64,000 nucleotides of DNA from Modestobacter caceresii (GTDB lineage: Bacteria; Actinomycetota; Actinomycetes; Mycobacteriales; Geodermatophilaceae), in contig NZ_JPMX01000075.1 in the NCBI RefSeq assembly GCF_000761485.1, positions 99,052 to 163,051 on the forward strand, given 5' to 3'. Positions 1 through 7,521 of this stretch are shown here, piece after piece. Made by a program: the position numbers and the translations under genes. How positions within the stretch are numbered: the stretch's first letter is position 1; the number at the start of each line of letters is the position of its first letter. The notes under the pieces were generated by a model. It searched no databases and was not told the DNA's origin. It saw only the letters and a list, made by a program, of their open reading frames with translations.

Positions 1-38
1 CGTCTCCCTCGTTGCCCGATCGATACCTGCCGACGGGG

Positions 39-1256
39 TCAGACGACCCGCTCGAACACCGCGGCGAGCCCCTGCCCACCGCCGATGCACATCGTCTCCA
101 GGCCGTAGCGGGCCTCGCGGCGGCGCATCTCGTGGGCGAGCGTGGCCAGGATCCGGGCGCCGGTCGCCCCCACCGGGTGCCCCAGGGAGATGCCGGACCC
201 GTTGACGTTGACCCGGTCGCGGTCGTCCGCGCCCAGGCCCCACTCCCCCAGGCAGGCCAGCACCTGGCTGGCGAACGCCTCGTTGAGCTCGATGAGGTCC
301 ATGTCGGCCAGGGTCAGCCCGGTCTGCTCCAGCACCTTGGCCGTCGCCGGGACCGGGCCGATGCCCATGGTCTCCGGCGGCACGCCCGCCACGGCCCAGC
401 CGGTCAGCCGCACGAAGGGCTGCCAGCCACGGCGGTCGGCCTCGGCGCGGGTGGTCACCACGCAGACGGCGGCGCCGTCGTTCTGGCCGGAGGCGTTGCC
501 GGCCGTCACCGTCGCCTCCGGGTCGACCCGGCCCATGACCGGGCGCAGGCCGGCCAGGTCCTCCATCGTCGTGTCCGGGCGGGGGTGCTCGTCCTCGGTG
601 ACCGTGCGCGCCGGCGTCTTGCGGGTCCCGGGCACCTCGACGCCGATGATCTCGTCGGCGAACCGGCCCTCGCGGATGGCCGCGCCGGCGGCCTGCTGGG
701 AGCGCAACGCCCAGGCGTCCTGCTCCAGTCGGTCGACCGAGTACTCACGACGGACGTTCTCCGCGGTCTCCAGCATGCCGCCGGGCACGGGGTGGTGGAG
801 GCCACCGGCGGTCTCCCGGGCCCGCGCCAGCCGGTCGTGCAGCATGACGCCGTCGCCCTTGGCCCCGCTGCGCAGCCCCAGTGCGTAGTGCTCGACGTTG
901 CTCATCGACTCCACCCCACCGGCGACGACGACCTTGCCGGCGCCGGCCGCCACCTGCATCGCGGCGTAGATGACGGCCTGCAGGCCGGATCCGCAGCGCC
1001 GGTCGATCTGCAGGCCGGGCACCTGTACGCCCAGGCCGGCGTCCAGGGCGGCGATCCGGCCGATCGCCGGGTTCTCACCGCTGGGGCTGCAGTTGCCGAG
1101 GATGACGTCGTCGACCTCGCCCTCCCCCAGCCCGGTCCGCTCCACCAGGCCCCGCAGCGCGGTAGCGGCGAGCTCGTTGGCGGACAGACCGGCGAAGACC
1201 CCGCCGAAGCGACCGACGGGAGTGCGGACCGGGGAACAGATGACGACGTCGTCCAT
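39..1256 (-). CDS. Thiolase (acetyl-CoA acetyltransferase family)
   Basis: This 405-residue protein is a thiolase, which condenses or cleaves acyl-CoA and 3-ketoacyl-CoA in beta-oxidation or ketone metabolism in the cytoplasm. The N-terminus DDVVICSPVRTPVGRFGG is typical. The nucleophilic cysteine is C88 in RRCGSGLQ, the NVNGSGISLGHPVGATGAR loop carries the catalytic histidine, and the C-terminal CIGGGQG supplies the second catalytic cysteine. I chose the ATG at 1256 because it begins the conserved N-terminus. An in-frame start 18 codons upstream would add residues that do not resemble the family. It follows the SDR gene on the same strand after a strong hairpin, so it may be transcribed alone. 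Chain-length specificity cannot be read from the sequence. Confidence 0.93.
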   Translation of the reverse strand: MDDVVICSPVRTPVGRFGGVFAGLSANELAATALRGLVERTGLGEGEVDDVILGNCSPSGENPAIGRIAALDAGLGVQVPGLQIDRRCGSGLQAVIYAAMQVAAGAGKVVVAGGVESMSNVEHYALGLRSGAKGDGVMLHDRLARARETAGGLHHPVPGGMLETAENVRREYSVDRLEQDAWALRSQQAAGAAIREGRFADEIIGVEVPGTRKTPARTVTEDEHPRPDTTMEDLAGLRPVMGRVDPEATVTAGNASGQNDGAAVCVVTTRAEADRRGWQPFVRLTGWAVAGVPPETMGIGPVPATAKVLEQTGLTLADMDLIELNEAFASQVLACLGEWGLGADDRDRVNVNGSGISLGHPVGATGARILATLAHEMRRREARYGLETMCIGGGQGLAAVFERVV

Positions 1257-1334
1257 GCCCCGACTCTGCCAGCTCTGCCCCGGCTCGGTGCAGCGGAGCC
1301 GACCACTCACCGGAAGTCGGCGTCGCCCGGGACG

Positions 1335-1376
1335 CCGACGACGCCCCTGCCCGCGGATCGAGAGGGGCGTCGTCGG
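1335..1376 (-). terminator. Hairpin between SDR and thiolase genes
   Basis: Arms 1335-1348 and 1363-1376 form a perfect 14-bp stem around a 14-nt loop. It lies 7 bp beyond the SDR stop codon and about 80 bp before the thiolase start on the minus strand. It is probably an intrinsic-type terminator or attenuator without a clear U tract, as is common in high-GC actinobacteria. Confidence 0.6.
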
Positions 1377-1382
1377 AGCGGG

Positions 1383-2168
1383 TCAGTCGCGCGGCTTCGC
1401 CATCGCCTCGTGCGCGGAGCTCTTGAGCGAGTCGGGGAGCACCTTGTTGGCCGCGCCCTGCACCTTGGTCCTCAGCGAGGCGGCGAGCACCTTCTCCTCC
1501 CCGGCCATCAGCGCCTCGAAGCCCTGCGCGGCGACCGCCGCCGGGTCGTCCTTGGGGCCCTGGCCGATGGCGGTGTCCTCCAGGTCGGCCCGGGAGAAGA
1601 ACTCGGTGTCCGTGGGGCCGGGCATCAGCGCGGTGATCGTGACGGCGGAGTCCTTGAGCTCCTGCTGCACGGCCTCGGTCAGCGACTGGACGAAGGACTT
1701 CGAGGCGTTGTAGACCGGCTGGTACGCGCCGGGCATGGTCGCCGCGATCGAGGAGGTCACCAGCACCCGGCCCGCGTTGCGACCGGTCATCTGCACGAGG
1801 ACCAGCTTCAGCAGCGCGGCGGTGGAGACCACGTTGAGCTGCATGACCTCCAGGTCGTCGGCCCAGTCGGTGTCGACGAAGGCACCGCCACGGCCGACGC
1901 CGGCGTTGAGCGCGGCGGCGTCCAGCGGGCGGCCGAGGCCCTGCACCCGGGTCCACAGCTGTTCGATCCCGTCGGGGGTGCGCAGGTCGGCCTGTACGGC
2001 GGTCACCTCGGCGCCCTCGGCGCGCAGCTTCGCGGCCGCCGTGTCGATCGTCGGGTCCTCGGCGTCGATCACCAGGTCGAAGCCGTGCTGGGCGAACTGC
2101 TTGGCGAGCTCGTACCCGATCCCGCTGGAGGCGCCGGTGACGAGGGCAAGGGGCTTGGTGTCGGTCAT
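1383..2168 (-). CDS. Short-chain dehydrogenase/reductase
   Basis: This 261-residue protein is a classical SDR. The NAD(P)-binding motif TGASSGIG is at residues 11-18, followed by an LNAGVG motif, a VTSSIA serine and the YNASK catalytic tyrosine/lysine pair. An acidic residue after beta-2 (VIDAEDP) suggests NAD rather than NADP, but this is inference. The last 40 residues (KVLAASLRTKVQGAANKVLP) form a helical tail seen in actinobacterial SDRs. The start ATG at 2168 gives MTDTKPLALVTG, the expected N-terminus. The substrate is unknown. Neighbouring thiolase and alcohol dehydrogenase suggest general lipid or alcohol metabolism. Confidence 0.9.
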   Translation of the reverse strand: MTDTKPLALVTGASSGIGYELAKQFAQHGFDLVIDAEDPTIDTAAAKLRAEGAEVTAVQADLRTPDGIEQLWTRVQGLGRPLDAAALNAGVGRGGAFVDTDWADDLEVMQLNVVSTAALLKLVLVQMTGRNAGRVLVTSSIAATMPGAYQPVYNASKSFVQSLTEAVQQELKDSAVTITALMPGPTDTEFFSRADLEDTAIGQGPKDDPAAVAAQGFEALMAGEEKVLAASLRTKVQGAANKVLPDSLKSSAHEAMAKPRD

Positions 2169-2326
2169 GCACCTCGCCCTACCCGCCCCCCGGGCCTGGT
2201 TCACCCACCGCGACCTCCTTTCCGGCCGCGGGGGCTGGCGGCCGCACCCGGGGTCAGGGAGTGCGGCCGGACCGACCCTCGCACCCGCTGCTGACGGTTC
2301 CGTGTGCACCGGCTCAGACTCGGCCC

Positions 2327-2551
2327 ATGACCGAGGACGCAGGGCCGGCCGGGGACGTCGGCGTGATCTGTTCGGCGAAGGGCTGCCGGGAGCCGGCGAC
2401 CGTCGTCCTGGTGTGGAACAACCCGAAGGTGCACACCCCCGACCGGGAGAAGACCTGGACGGCGTGCGAGGCGCACCGCGAGCAGCTCTCGCACCACCTG
2501 GCGATCCGGTCGTTCCTGCGCCGCGTCGAGCCGGTCCGCCCGCTGCGGTAG
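2327..2551 (+). CDS. Small conserved actinobacterial Cys/His protein
   Basis: This 74-residue protein has a CSAKGCREPA motif, a central VWNNPKVHTPDREKTW segment and a C-x2-H motif in ACEAHREQL. Four Cys/His ligands suggest a small zinc-binding fold. I recognise it as a widespread actinobacterial family that databases sometimes label 'acetone carboxylase', a label with no support in the sequence. The function is unknown. The ATG at 2327 is preferred over an upstream ATG at 2261 because conservation begins here. Its TAG stop doubles as the start of a likely -10 box for the downstream riboswitch transcript. Confidence 0.75.
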   Translation: MTEDAGPAGDVGVICSAKGCREPATVVLVWNNPKVHTPDREKTWTACEAHREQLSHHLAIRSFLRRVEPVRPLR

Positions 2552-2554
2552 CTT
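2549..2554 (+). promoter_or_regulatory. Likely -10 box (TAGCTT) of the riboswitch transcript
   Basis: TAGCTT fits the actinobacterial TANNNT -10 pattern and overlaps the stop codon of the preceding small gene. A start site 6-8 bp downstream (about 2560-2562) would begin the RNA at the 5' edge of the TPP aptamer. The -35 is weak (GTCGAG at 2525-2530). This is inferred from position and pattern only. Confidence 0.45.
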
Positions 2555-2559
2555 CAGCG

Positions 2560-2650
2560 GCGCACACGGGAGCCCGGGCGCGGGCTGAGAAGGCGGACGA
2601 CCACCGCCGACCGTCCACACCTGATCCGGTTCATGCCGGCGGAGGGAGCT
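2560..2650 (+). promoter_or_regulatory. TPP (thiamine pyrophosphate) riboswitch
   Basis: The sequence matches the THI-box aptamer. CACGGGAGCCC at 2565-2575 and GGGCTGAGA at 2582-2590 form P2 and the pyrimidine-sensing CUGAGA loop. A GGCGG...CCGCC stem (P3) follows. ACCTGATCCGG at 2619-2629 plus CATGCCGG and CGGAGGGAG form the pyrophosphate helix and the 3' side of P1. The ribosome binding site GGAGGGAG (2641-2648) lies inside the 3' conserved block, 7 nt from the ATG at 2656. Binding of TPP should therefore hide it and block translation. The order of conserved blocks is very close to actinobacterial thiC riboswitches. The unusual point is the downstream gene. Confidence 0.93.
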
Positions 2651-2655
2651 GCTCG

Positions 2656-3666
2656 ATGCTCGCAGCCCGTTTCCACGCACCTGACCGACCCCTGGCCCTG
2701 GACGACGTCCCGGTGCCCGAACCCGCCCCCGACGAGGTGCGGGTGCGGGTGCGCGCGGCCGGGGTCTGCGGCACCGAACTGCACTTCACCGACGGCCTGT
2801 ACGCGCCGTCCCGGACGCCGATGACGCTGGGCCACGAGGCCGCGGGCACGGTCGACGCGGTCGGGTCGGCCGTCACCGGCTGGGCCGAGGGCGACCGGGT
2901 CGCCGTCTACTACTACCTCTTCTGCGGCAGCTGCCGCTGGTGCCTGCGCGGTCGGCAGAACCTGTGCCTCACCCCGCGCGGGGTGCTGGCCTTCGCCGCG
3001 GACGGCGCCTTCGCCGAGCAGCTGGTGGTGCCGGCGCACTGCCTGGTCCGGCTGCCCGACGAGCTGCCGTTCGAGGCTGCCGCACCGCTGTGCTGCGCGG
3101 GCACGACCGCGGTGCACGCGCTCACCGAGGCCGCGGTCGAGCCCGGTGACGTGGTCGTCGTGCTCGGCGCGGGCGGGGTCGGGCTGGCCGCGGTGCAGGA
3201 GGCCCGACGACGCGGCGGCGTGGTCGTGGCCGTCAGCCGGGACGACGCCCGTAGGTCGGCTGCCCGGTCCGCCGGAGCGGTGGCCGCGGTCTCCCCCGCC
3301 GAACTCGCCGACACCGTGGCCCGGCTGTCCGGCGGGCAGGGCGCCGACGTCGTCGTGGAGCTCGCCGGGGTGACGGCGACCCTGGAGCTGGCGACGGCGG
3401 TGCTCGGTCGCCGCGGGCGGCTGGTGCTGGTCGGGTACAGCGCCGACGCACTGACGGTGAGCCCGCTGGGGATGGTGGTCGCCGAGCAGCGGGTCATCGC
3501 CAGCGTGGGCAACACGCTGGCCGAGCTGGAGCAGGCGGTGGCGCTGGCCGCGGCCGGGCAGCTGGCGCCGCCGGTGGCGGGCACGCTGCCGCTGACCCAG
3601 GTGAACGAGGCGCTGGACCGGCTGCGCAAGGGGGACGTCGCAGGGCGGCTCGTGCTCACCCCCTGA
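2656..3666 (+). CDS. Zinc-dependent alcohol dehydrogenase (MDR family)
   Basis: This 336-residue medium-chain dehydrogenase has all the expected zinc ligands. C38 (GVCGTE) and H60/E61 (GHEAAG) form the catalytic site. C90, C93, C96 and C104 in CGSCRWCLRGRQNLC form the structural zinc site. The Rossmann motif VLGAGGVGL follows. It probably oxidises an alcohol or reduces an aldehyde with NAD(P). The start is fixed by the GGAGGGAG site inside the TPP riboswitch. The gene should therefore be repressed when TPP is plentiful, so the substrate may be a thiamine precursor or breakdown alcohol such as a hydroxymethyl-pyrimidine or hydroxyethyl-thiazole. That is inference from the regulation alone. The MFS gene starts 44 bp downstream and may share the mRNA. 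Confidence 0.9.
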   Translation: MLAARFHAPDRPLALDDVPVPEPAPDEVRVRVRAAGVCGTELHFTDGLYAPSRTPMTLGHEAAGTVDAVGSAVTGWAEGDRVAVYYYLFCGSCRWCLRGRQNLCLTPRGVLAFAADGAFAEQLVVPAHCLVRLPDELPFEAAAPLCCAGTTAVHALTEAAVEPGDVVVVLGAGGVGLAAVQEARRRGGVVVAVSRDDARRSAARSAGAVAAVSPAELADTVARLSGGQGADVVVELAGVTATLELATAVLGRRGRLVLVGYSADALTVSPLGMVVAEQRVIASVGNTLAELEQAVALAAAGQLAPPVAGTLPLTQVNEALDRLRKGDVAGRLVLTP

Positions 3667-3710
3667 CGCCCCGCAGCGGTGTCCCGGGCCGCGTGTGAGG
3701 ATCGGCGCTC

Positions 3711-4964
3711 GTGCGACATCGCAGCAAGGACGCCCCCCTCCCCCGCGAGGTCGGCGTCCTGGCGATCGTCGCCTTCGTCGTCGCCCTCGGCTTCGGAATC
3801 GTCGCCCCGGCGATCCCGCTGTTCGTCCGCGACTACGGGGTCGGCACCACCGCCGTCGGGTTCGCCGTCAGCGCGTTCGCCTTCTTCCGGTTCGTCTCCG
3901 CCTTCGCCGGGGGCTCCCTCGTCGAGCGGATCGGCGAGCGCGCCGTGCTCGCCGCCGGGCTGGCGATCGTCGCGGTCGCCACCGCCGCGGCCGCCCTGGC
4001 CGGCAACTTCCCGCTCTTCGTCGCCCTGCGCGCGGCCGGCGGGATCGGCAGCGCGATGTTCACCGTGGCCGCCCTCTCGCTGCTGCTGCGCACGGCACCG
4101 GCGGCCCAGCGCGGCCGGGCTGCGGCCACCTACCAGGGCGGTTTCATCCTCGGCGGCATCGCCGGCCCGGCGGCCGGCGGGTTCCTCGCCGAGGTCTCCC
4201 CGCGGCTGCCGTTCTTCGTCTACGGCGGCTTCCTGCTGGTCGCGGGGGTGGTCGCGCTGGTCCTGCTGCGCCCGGCCGCGCTGCCCCCGGTCGCGGGAGC
4301 CGCGGCCGACCCGGACCCCGCGGCTGACCAGGTGCGCGGCGGTGGCCCCTCGGCCGTGGCCGTGCCCCCCGCGGGCGCCGATGGTGGCGGGCTGCGCGCG
4401 GCGCTGCGGTCCCGGGCCTACGTCGCGGCGCTGGTGGCCAACCTGGGCGTGGGCTGGGTGCTGTTCGGCGTCCGCAACTCCCTCGTGCCGCTGTACGTGA
4501 CCGAGGAGCTGGGCAAGACGGTGGCCTGGGCCGGCGCCGGCCTGCTCGCGGGGTCGGTGGCGCAGGCGGTCGGGCTGCTGCGCGCCGGGCGGCTGGCGGA
4601 CAGCTGGGGTCGCCGCCCCTCGCTGCTGCTCGGTTCGGCACTGTCCACCGCGGCGATCGCGGTCCTGGTGCTGCCGCCGACCACCGCCGCGTTCCTGCTC
4701 TCGATGGCCACCTTCGGGCTGGGCGCCTCGCTGCTGGCCAGCGTGCCGGCCGCGGTGGTCGGTGACGTCAGCCCGGCCCGAGGCGGCCGGGTGGTGGCGG
4801 TCTTCCAGATGGTCGCCGACCTGGGCGCGGTGGCCGGGCCGCTGGTCGCCGGCTGGCTCACCGACGCCTTCTCCTACCAGGTCGCCTTCGCCGTCAGCGC
4901 CGCCGTGCTGGGCGCGGCGCTGCTCGCTGCGCTGGCGATGCCGCGGGACCGCCCCGCCGGCTGA
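3711..4964 (+). CDS. MFS transporter
   Basis: This 417-residue protein has about twelve hydrophobic segments in two halves joined by a Pro/Ala/Asp-rich loop near residues 200-230, the MFS layout. The first segments are VGVLAIVAFVVALGFGIVAP and a short cytoplasmic loop, and the second half carries the loop RLADSWGRRPSLLL, an MFS motif-A variant. The GTG start at 3711 directly precedes the first membrane segment. It follows the TPP-controlled dehydrogenase by 44 bp with no visible terminator. It could import a thiamine precursor or export a product, but drug efflux cannot be excluded. Confidence 0.87.
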   Translation: MRHRSKDAPLPREVGVLAIVAFVVALGFGIVAPAIPLFVRDYGVGTTAVGFAVSAFAFFRFVSAFAGGSLVERIGERAVLAAGLAIVAVATAAAALAGNFPLFVALRAAGGIGSAMFTVAALSLLLRTAPAAQRGRAAATYQGGFILGGIAGPAAGGFLAEVSPRLPFFVYGGFLLVAGVVALVLLRPAALPPVAGAAADPDPAADQVRGGGPSAVAVPPAGADGGGLRAALRSRAYVAALVANLGVGWVLFGVRNSLVPLYVTEELGKTVAWAGAGLLAGSVAQAVGLLRAGRLADSWGRRPSLLLGSALSTAAIAVLVLPPTTAAFLLSMATFGLGASLLASVPAAVVGDVSPARGGRVVAVFQMVADLGAVAGPLVAGWLTDAFSYQVAFAVSAAVLGAALLAALAMPRDRPAG

Positions 4965-4977
4965 GTCGGCAGGCCGG

Positions 4978-5670
4978 TCAGAGCCAGGGCGCCAGCGTCG
5001 GCAGCGGACCGTCGGCCTCCAGCTCCTCCCCCGCACTGCGGCCGGTGACCCACGCCGCGACCGCCGGCAGCGGACCGGCGACGGCCAGGGCGCCGGTGCC
5101 CCACTCCCGGTCACCGGCGAACAACGCGACGTCGGGCACGGAGTCGCGGCGGTCCCACATCCGGAAGACGTCGTCGACGAGCGCGGCCAGGACGTCGTCC
5201 GGGAGGTCGGTGAAGGCGACGCCCTCGTCCAGGTCGACCGCGTGCACCCACACCTCCCGGCAGCGCATCCAGGGCACCTCCGCGGCCGGCACCTGGCGCC
5301 CCTGCGCGGTCCGCACCTGGGCTGCCCACGCCTCCTCCGGCAGGCCACGGACCGCGGCTGCCAGCCGGCCGGTCGCGGCCACCACGGCAGCGCGCAGCTC
5401 GGCGGCCGGCAGCTGTGCCGCCTCGTAGATCTGGGCGTCCCGCGCCTCCATCGAGGCGTACATCGGCGTCTCCACCCCGGTGCGCGCCCAGGTCAGCAGG
5501 TTCACCAGCGCGTCGGCGTTGGCCGCCAGGTGCGCCAGGAGGTGCCGCCGCGACCAGCCGGTCAGCAGGGACGGCGCGTCGAGATCCTCGTCGGTCAGCC
5601 GGCCCAGCGCCGTCCCGAGGAGTCGCTCGCCGTCCTCCCACCAGCCGAGCGTCTCGACCGGCGCGGTCAT
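4978..5670 (-). CDS. Mycothiol-dependent maleylpyruvate isomerase-like enzyme
   Basis: This 230-residue protein belongs to the DinB/MDMPI fold. The N-terminal WSRRHLLAHLAANADAL (H47 as likely metal ligand) and the later REVWVHAVDLDEG supply the Glu and His that complete the metal site in mycothiol-dependent maleylpyruvate isomerase. A C-terminal domain with WVTGR and a final hydrophobic strand fits the MDMPI C-terminal domain. True isomerases act in gentisate breakdown, but no gentisate genes are in view, so another mycothiol S-transferase role is equally possible. It converges with the MFS gene with 13 bp between stop codons. Confidence 0.83.
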   Translation of the reverse strand: MTAPVETLGWWEDGERLLGTALGRLTDEDLDAPSLLTGWSRRHLLAHLAANADALVNLLTWARTGVETPMYASMEARDAQIYEAAQLPAAELRAAVVAATGRLAAAVRGLPEEAWAAQVRTAQGRQVPAAEVPWMRCREVWVHAVDLDEGVAFTDLPDDVLAALVDDVFRMWDRRDSVPDVALFAGDREWGTGALAVAGPLPAVAAWVTGRSAGEELEADGPLPTLAPWL

Positions 5671-5858
5671 CGACGGGTTCCGGGCTCGTGCGCGGGCGCG
5701 GTCATGACGTCACCCTGCCGCGCCGCGGGCCGACGTGCCAGAGCTGGCCCGCGGCCGATCGGGACTACCGCCGTTCACCTGCACCCGGTTGGATGGAGAT
5801 GCCATCGGGGGCCTGCCCACCGGGGCGGTCCACCTCGACGGCCCCGACCGGAGGTGCC

Positions 5859-7520
5859 GTGCCCGCGCGACCTGTCCTGCTCACCGTCGACGACGACCGC
5901 GCGGTCAGCCGCGCCGTCGCCCGCGACCTGCGCCGCCACTACGGCGACCGCTACCGGATCGTCCGCGCCGAGAGCGGCCGCGACGCGCTCGCCGTGCTGC
6001 GTGAGCTGACCGCGCGCGGCGAGGCCGCCGCCCTGCTCCTCGCCGACCACCGGATGCCCGGGATGACCGGCGTGGAGTTCCTGGAGCAGGCGATGGACCT
6101 GGCGCCGACGGCCAAGCGGGTCCTGCTCACCGCCTACGCCGACACCGACGCGGCGATCCGGGCGATCAACGACGTCGACCTGGACCACTACCTGCTCAAG
6201 CCCTGGGACCCGCCGGAGGAGCTGCTCTACCCGGTGCTCGACGAGCTGCTCGAGGCCTGGTCGCGCACCGCCCGGGCGCCGTTCGAGGGCATCACGCTGC
6301 TGGGCCACCAGTGGTCGGCGGAGACCCAGCAGCTCAAGGAGTTCCTGGCCCGCAACCAGGTGCCCTACCGGCACCTCCAGGGCGAGGACGCCGCCGGCAT
6401 CCGCACCGCCGCCGACCTGGCGGACGACGCGACGCTGCCGGCCCTGCTCTTCCCCGAGGGAACCGTGCTCCGCCGGCCCACCCTCCAGCAGGTCGCCCAG
6501 CAGGTCGGGCTGGCCACGACCGCCGGCAGCCCGTTCTACGACGTCGTGGTGGTGGGCGGCGGACCGGCCGGGCTGGGCGCGGCGGTGTACGCGGCCAGCG
6601 AGGGGCTGCGCACCCTGCTCGTCGAGCGCACGGCCACCGGCGGGCAGGCCGGCCAGAGCAGCCGGATCGAGAACTACCTCGGGTTCCCGCTCGGGGTGTC
6701 GGGCAGCGAGCTCGCCCAGCGGGCCCGCGACCAGGCCGTGCGGTTCGGCGTCGAACTCCTCACCGCCGCCGAGGTCGTGCAGATCGCACCCAAGGGCGAT
6801 GGCCGGGCGCTGCTCTTCGCCGACGGCAGCCAGGTCGCCGCGCACGCCGTCGTGCTGGCCACCGGCGTCTCCTGGCGGCTGCTGCCGGCCGACGGCGCCG
6901 CCGACCTCACCGGCCGCGGCGTCTACTACGGCGCCGTCGCGCACGAGGCCGCCGACTGCGCCGGCGAGGAGGTCTTCGTCGTCGGCGCGGCCAACTCCGC
7001 CGGCCAGGCCGCGCTGCACTTCGCCCGCTTCGCCAGCAAGGTGGTGGTGCTCTGCCGGGGCACCGACATCCGGCAGAGCATGTCCGAGTACCTGGTCGCC
7101 CGGATCGAGGCCGACCCGCTGATCGAGGTGCGCACCTGCACCCAGGTGCGGGCCGTGGAGGGCGCCGACCACCTCGAGCGACTCGTGCTCGCCGACTCCC
7201 GTACCGGTGCCACCGAGGTCGTCCCGGCGTCCCGGCTCTTCGTGTTCATCGGCGCCTCGCCGCCCACCGAGTGGCTGGGCGAGGCGTTCCTGCGCGACGA
7301 CCGCGGCTTCCTGCGCACCGGGCCGGCGCTGCTGGACGAGGCGGGCCGCCCGCCGCGGGACTGGCCGCTGACCCGGGCGCCGTACCACCTGGAGTGCTCC
7401 GTGCCCGGCGTGTTCGTGGCCGGCGACGTCCGCGCCGAGTCGGTGAAGCGGGTCGCCTCCGCCGTCGGCGAGGGCGCGATGGCCGTCACGCTCGTGCACC
7501 GCTACCTGGAGGCGAACTGA
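5859..7520 (+). CDS. Fused response regulator / thioredoxin reductase-like flavoprotein
   Basis: This 553-residue protein has three parts. Residues 1-125 are a receiver domain with DDD at 11-13, phospho-acceptor D63 (LADHRMPGM) and a YLLKPW lysine. Residues about 145-215 form a glutaredoxin-like fold (GHQWSAETQQLKEFLARNQV) in which the usual Cys pair is absent. From about 225 on is an FAD/NAD(P) oxidoreductase with VVGGGPAGLGAA, a GGQAGQSSRIENYLG segment, VVGAANSAGQA for NAD(P) and a C-terminal FVAGDVRAESVKRVASAVG. The TrxR CxxC site is missing (YYGAVAHEAADC), so it is unlikely to be a true thioredoxin reductase. The GTG at 5859 has a GAGG site upstream. It forms an operon with a kinase (1 bp gap) and a UBP zinc finger. 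Confidence 0.9.
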   Translation: MPARPVLLTVDDDRAVSRAVARDLRRHYGDRYRIVRAESGRDALAVLRELTARGEAAALLLADHRMPGMTGVEFLEQAMDLAPTAKRVLLTAYADTDAAIRAINDVDLDHYLLKPWDPPEELLYPVLDELLEAWSRTARAPFEGITLLGHQWSAETQQLKEFLARNQVPYRHLQGEDAAGIRTAADLADDATLPALLFPEGTVLRRPTLQQVAQQVGLATTAGSPFYDVVVVGGGPAGLGAAVYAASEGLRTLLVERTATGGQAGQSSRIENYLGFPLGVSGSELAQRARDQAVRFGVELLTAAEVVQIAPKGDGRALLFADGSQVAAHAVVLATGVSWRLLPADGAADLTGRGVYYGAVAHEAADCAGEEVFVVGAANSAGQAALHFARFASKVVVLCRGTDIRQSMSEYLVARIEADPLIEVRTCTQVRAVEGADHLERLVLADSRTGATEVVPASRLFVFIGASPPTEWLGEAFLRDDRGFLRTGPALLDEAGRPPRDWPLTRAPYHLECSVPGVFVAGDVRAESVKRVASAVGEGAMAVTLVHRYLEAN

Positions 7521-7521
7521 G

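Noticed and set aside
12..2294. Open frame of 760 codons on the plus strand opposite thiolase and SDR
   Set aside because: Composition typical of antisense reading in GC-rich DNA; both opposite genes have clear family motifs.
5859..7520. True thioredoxin reductase (trxB)
   Set aside because: The CxxC active site is absent and a receiver domain is fused at the N-terminus.
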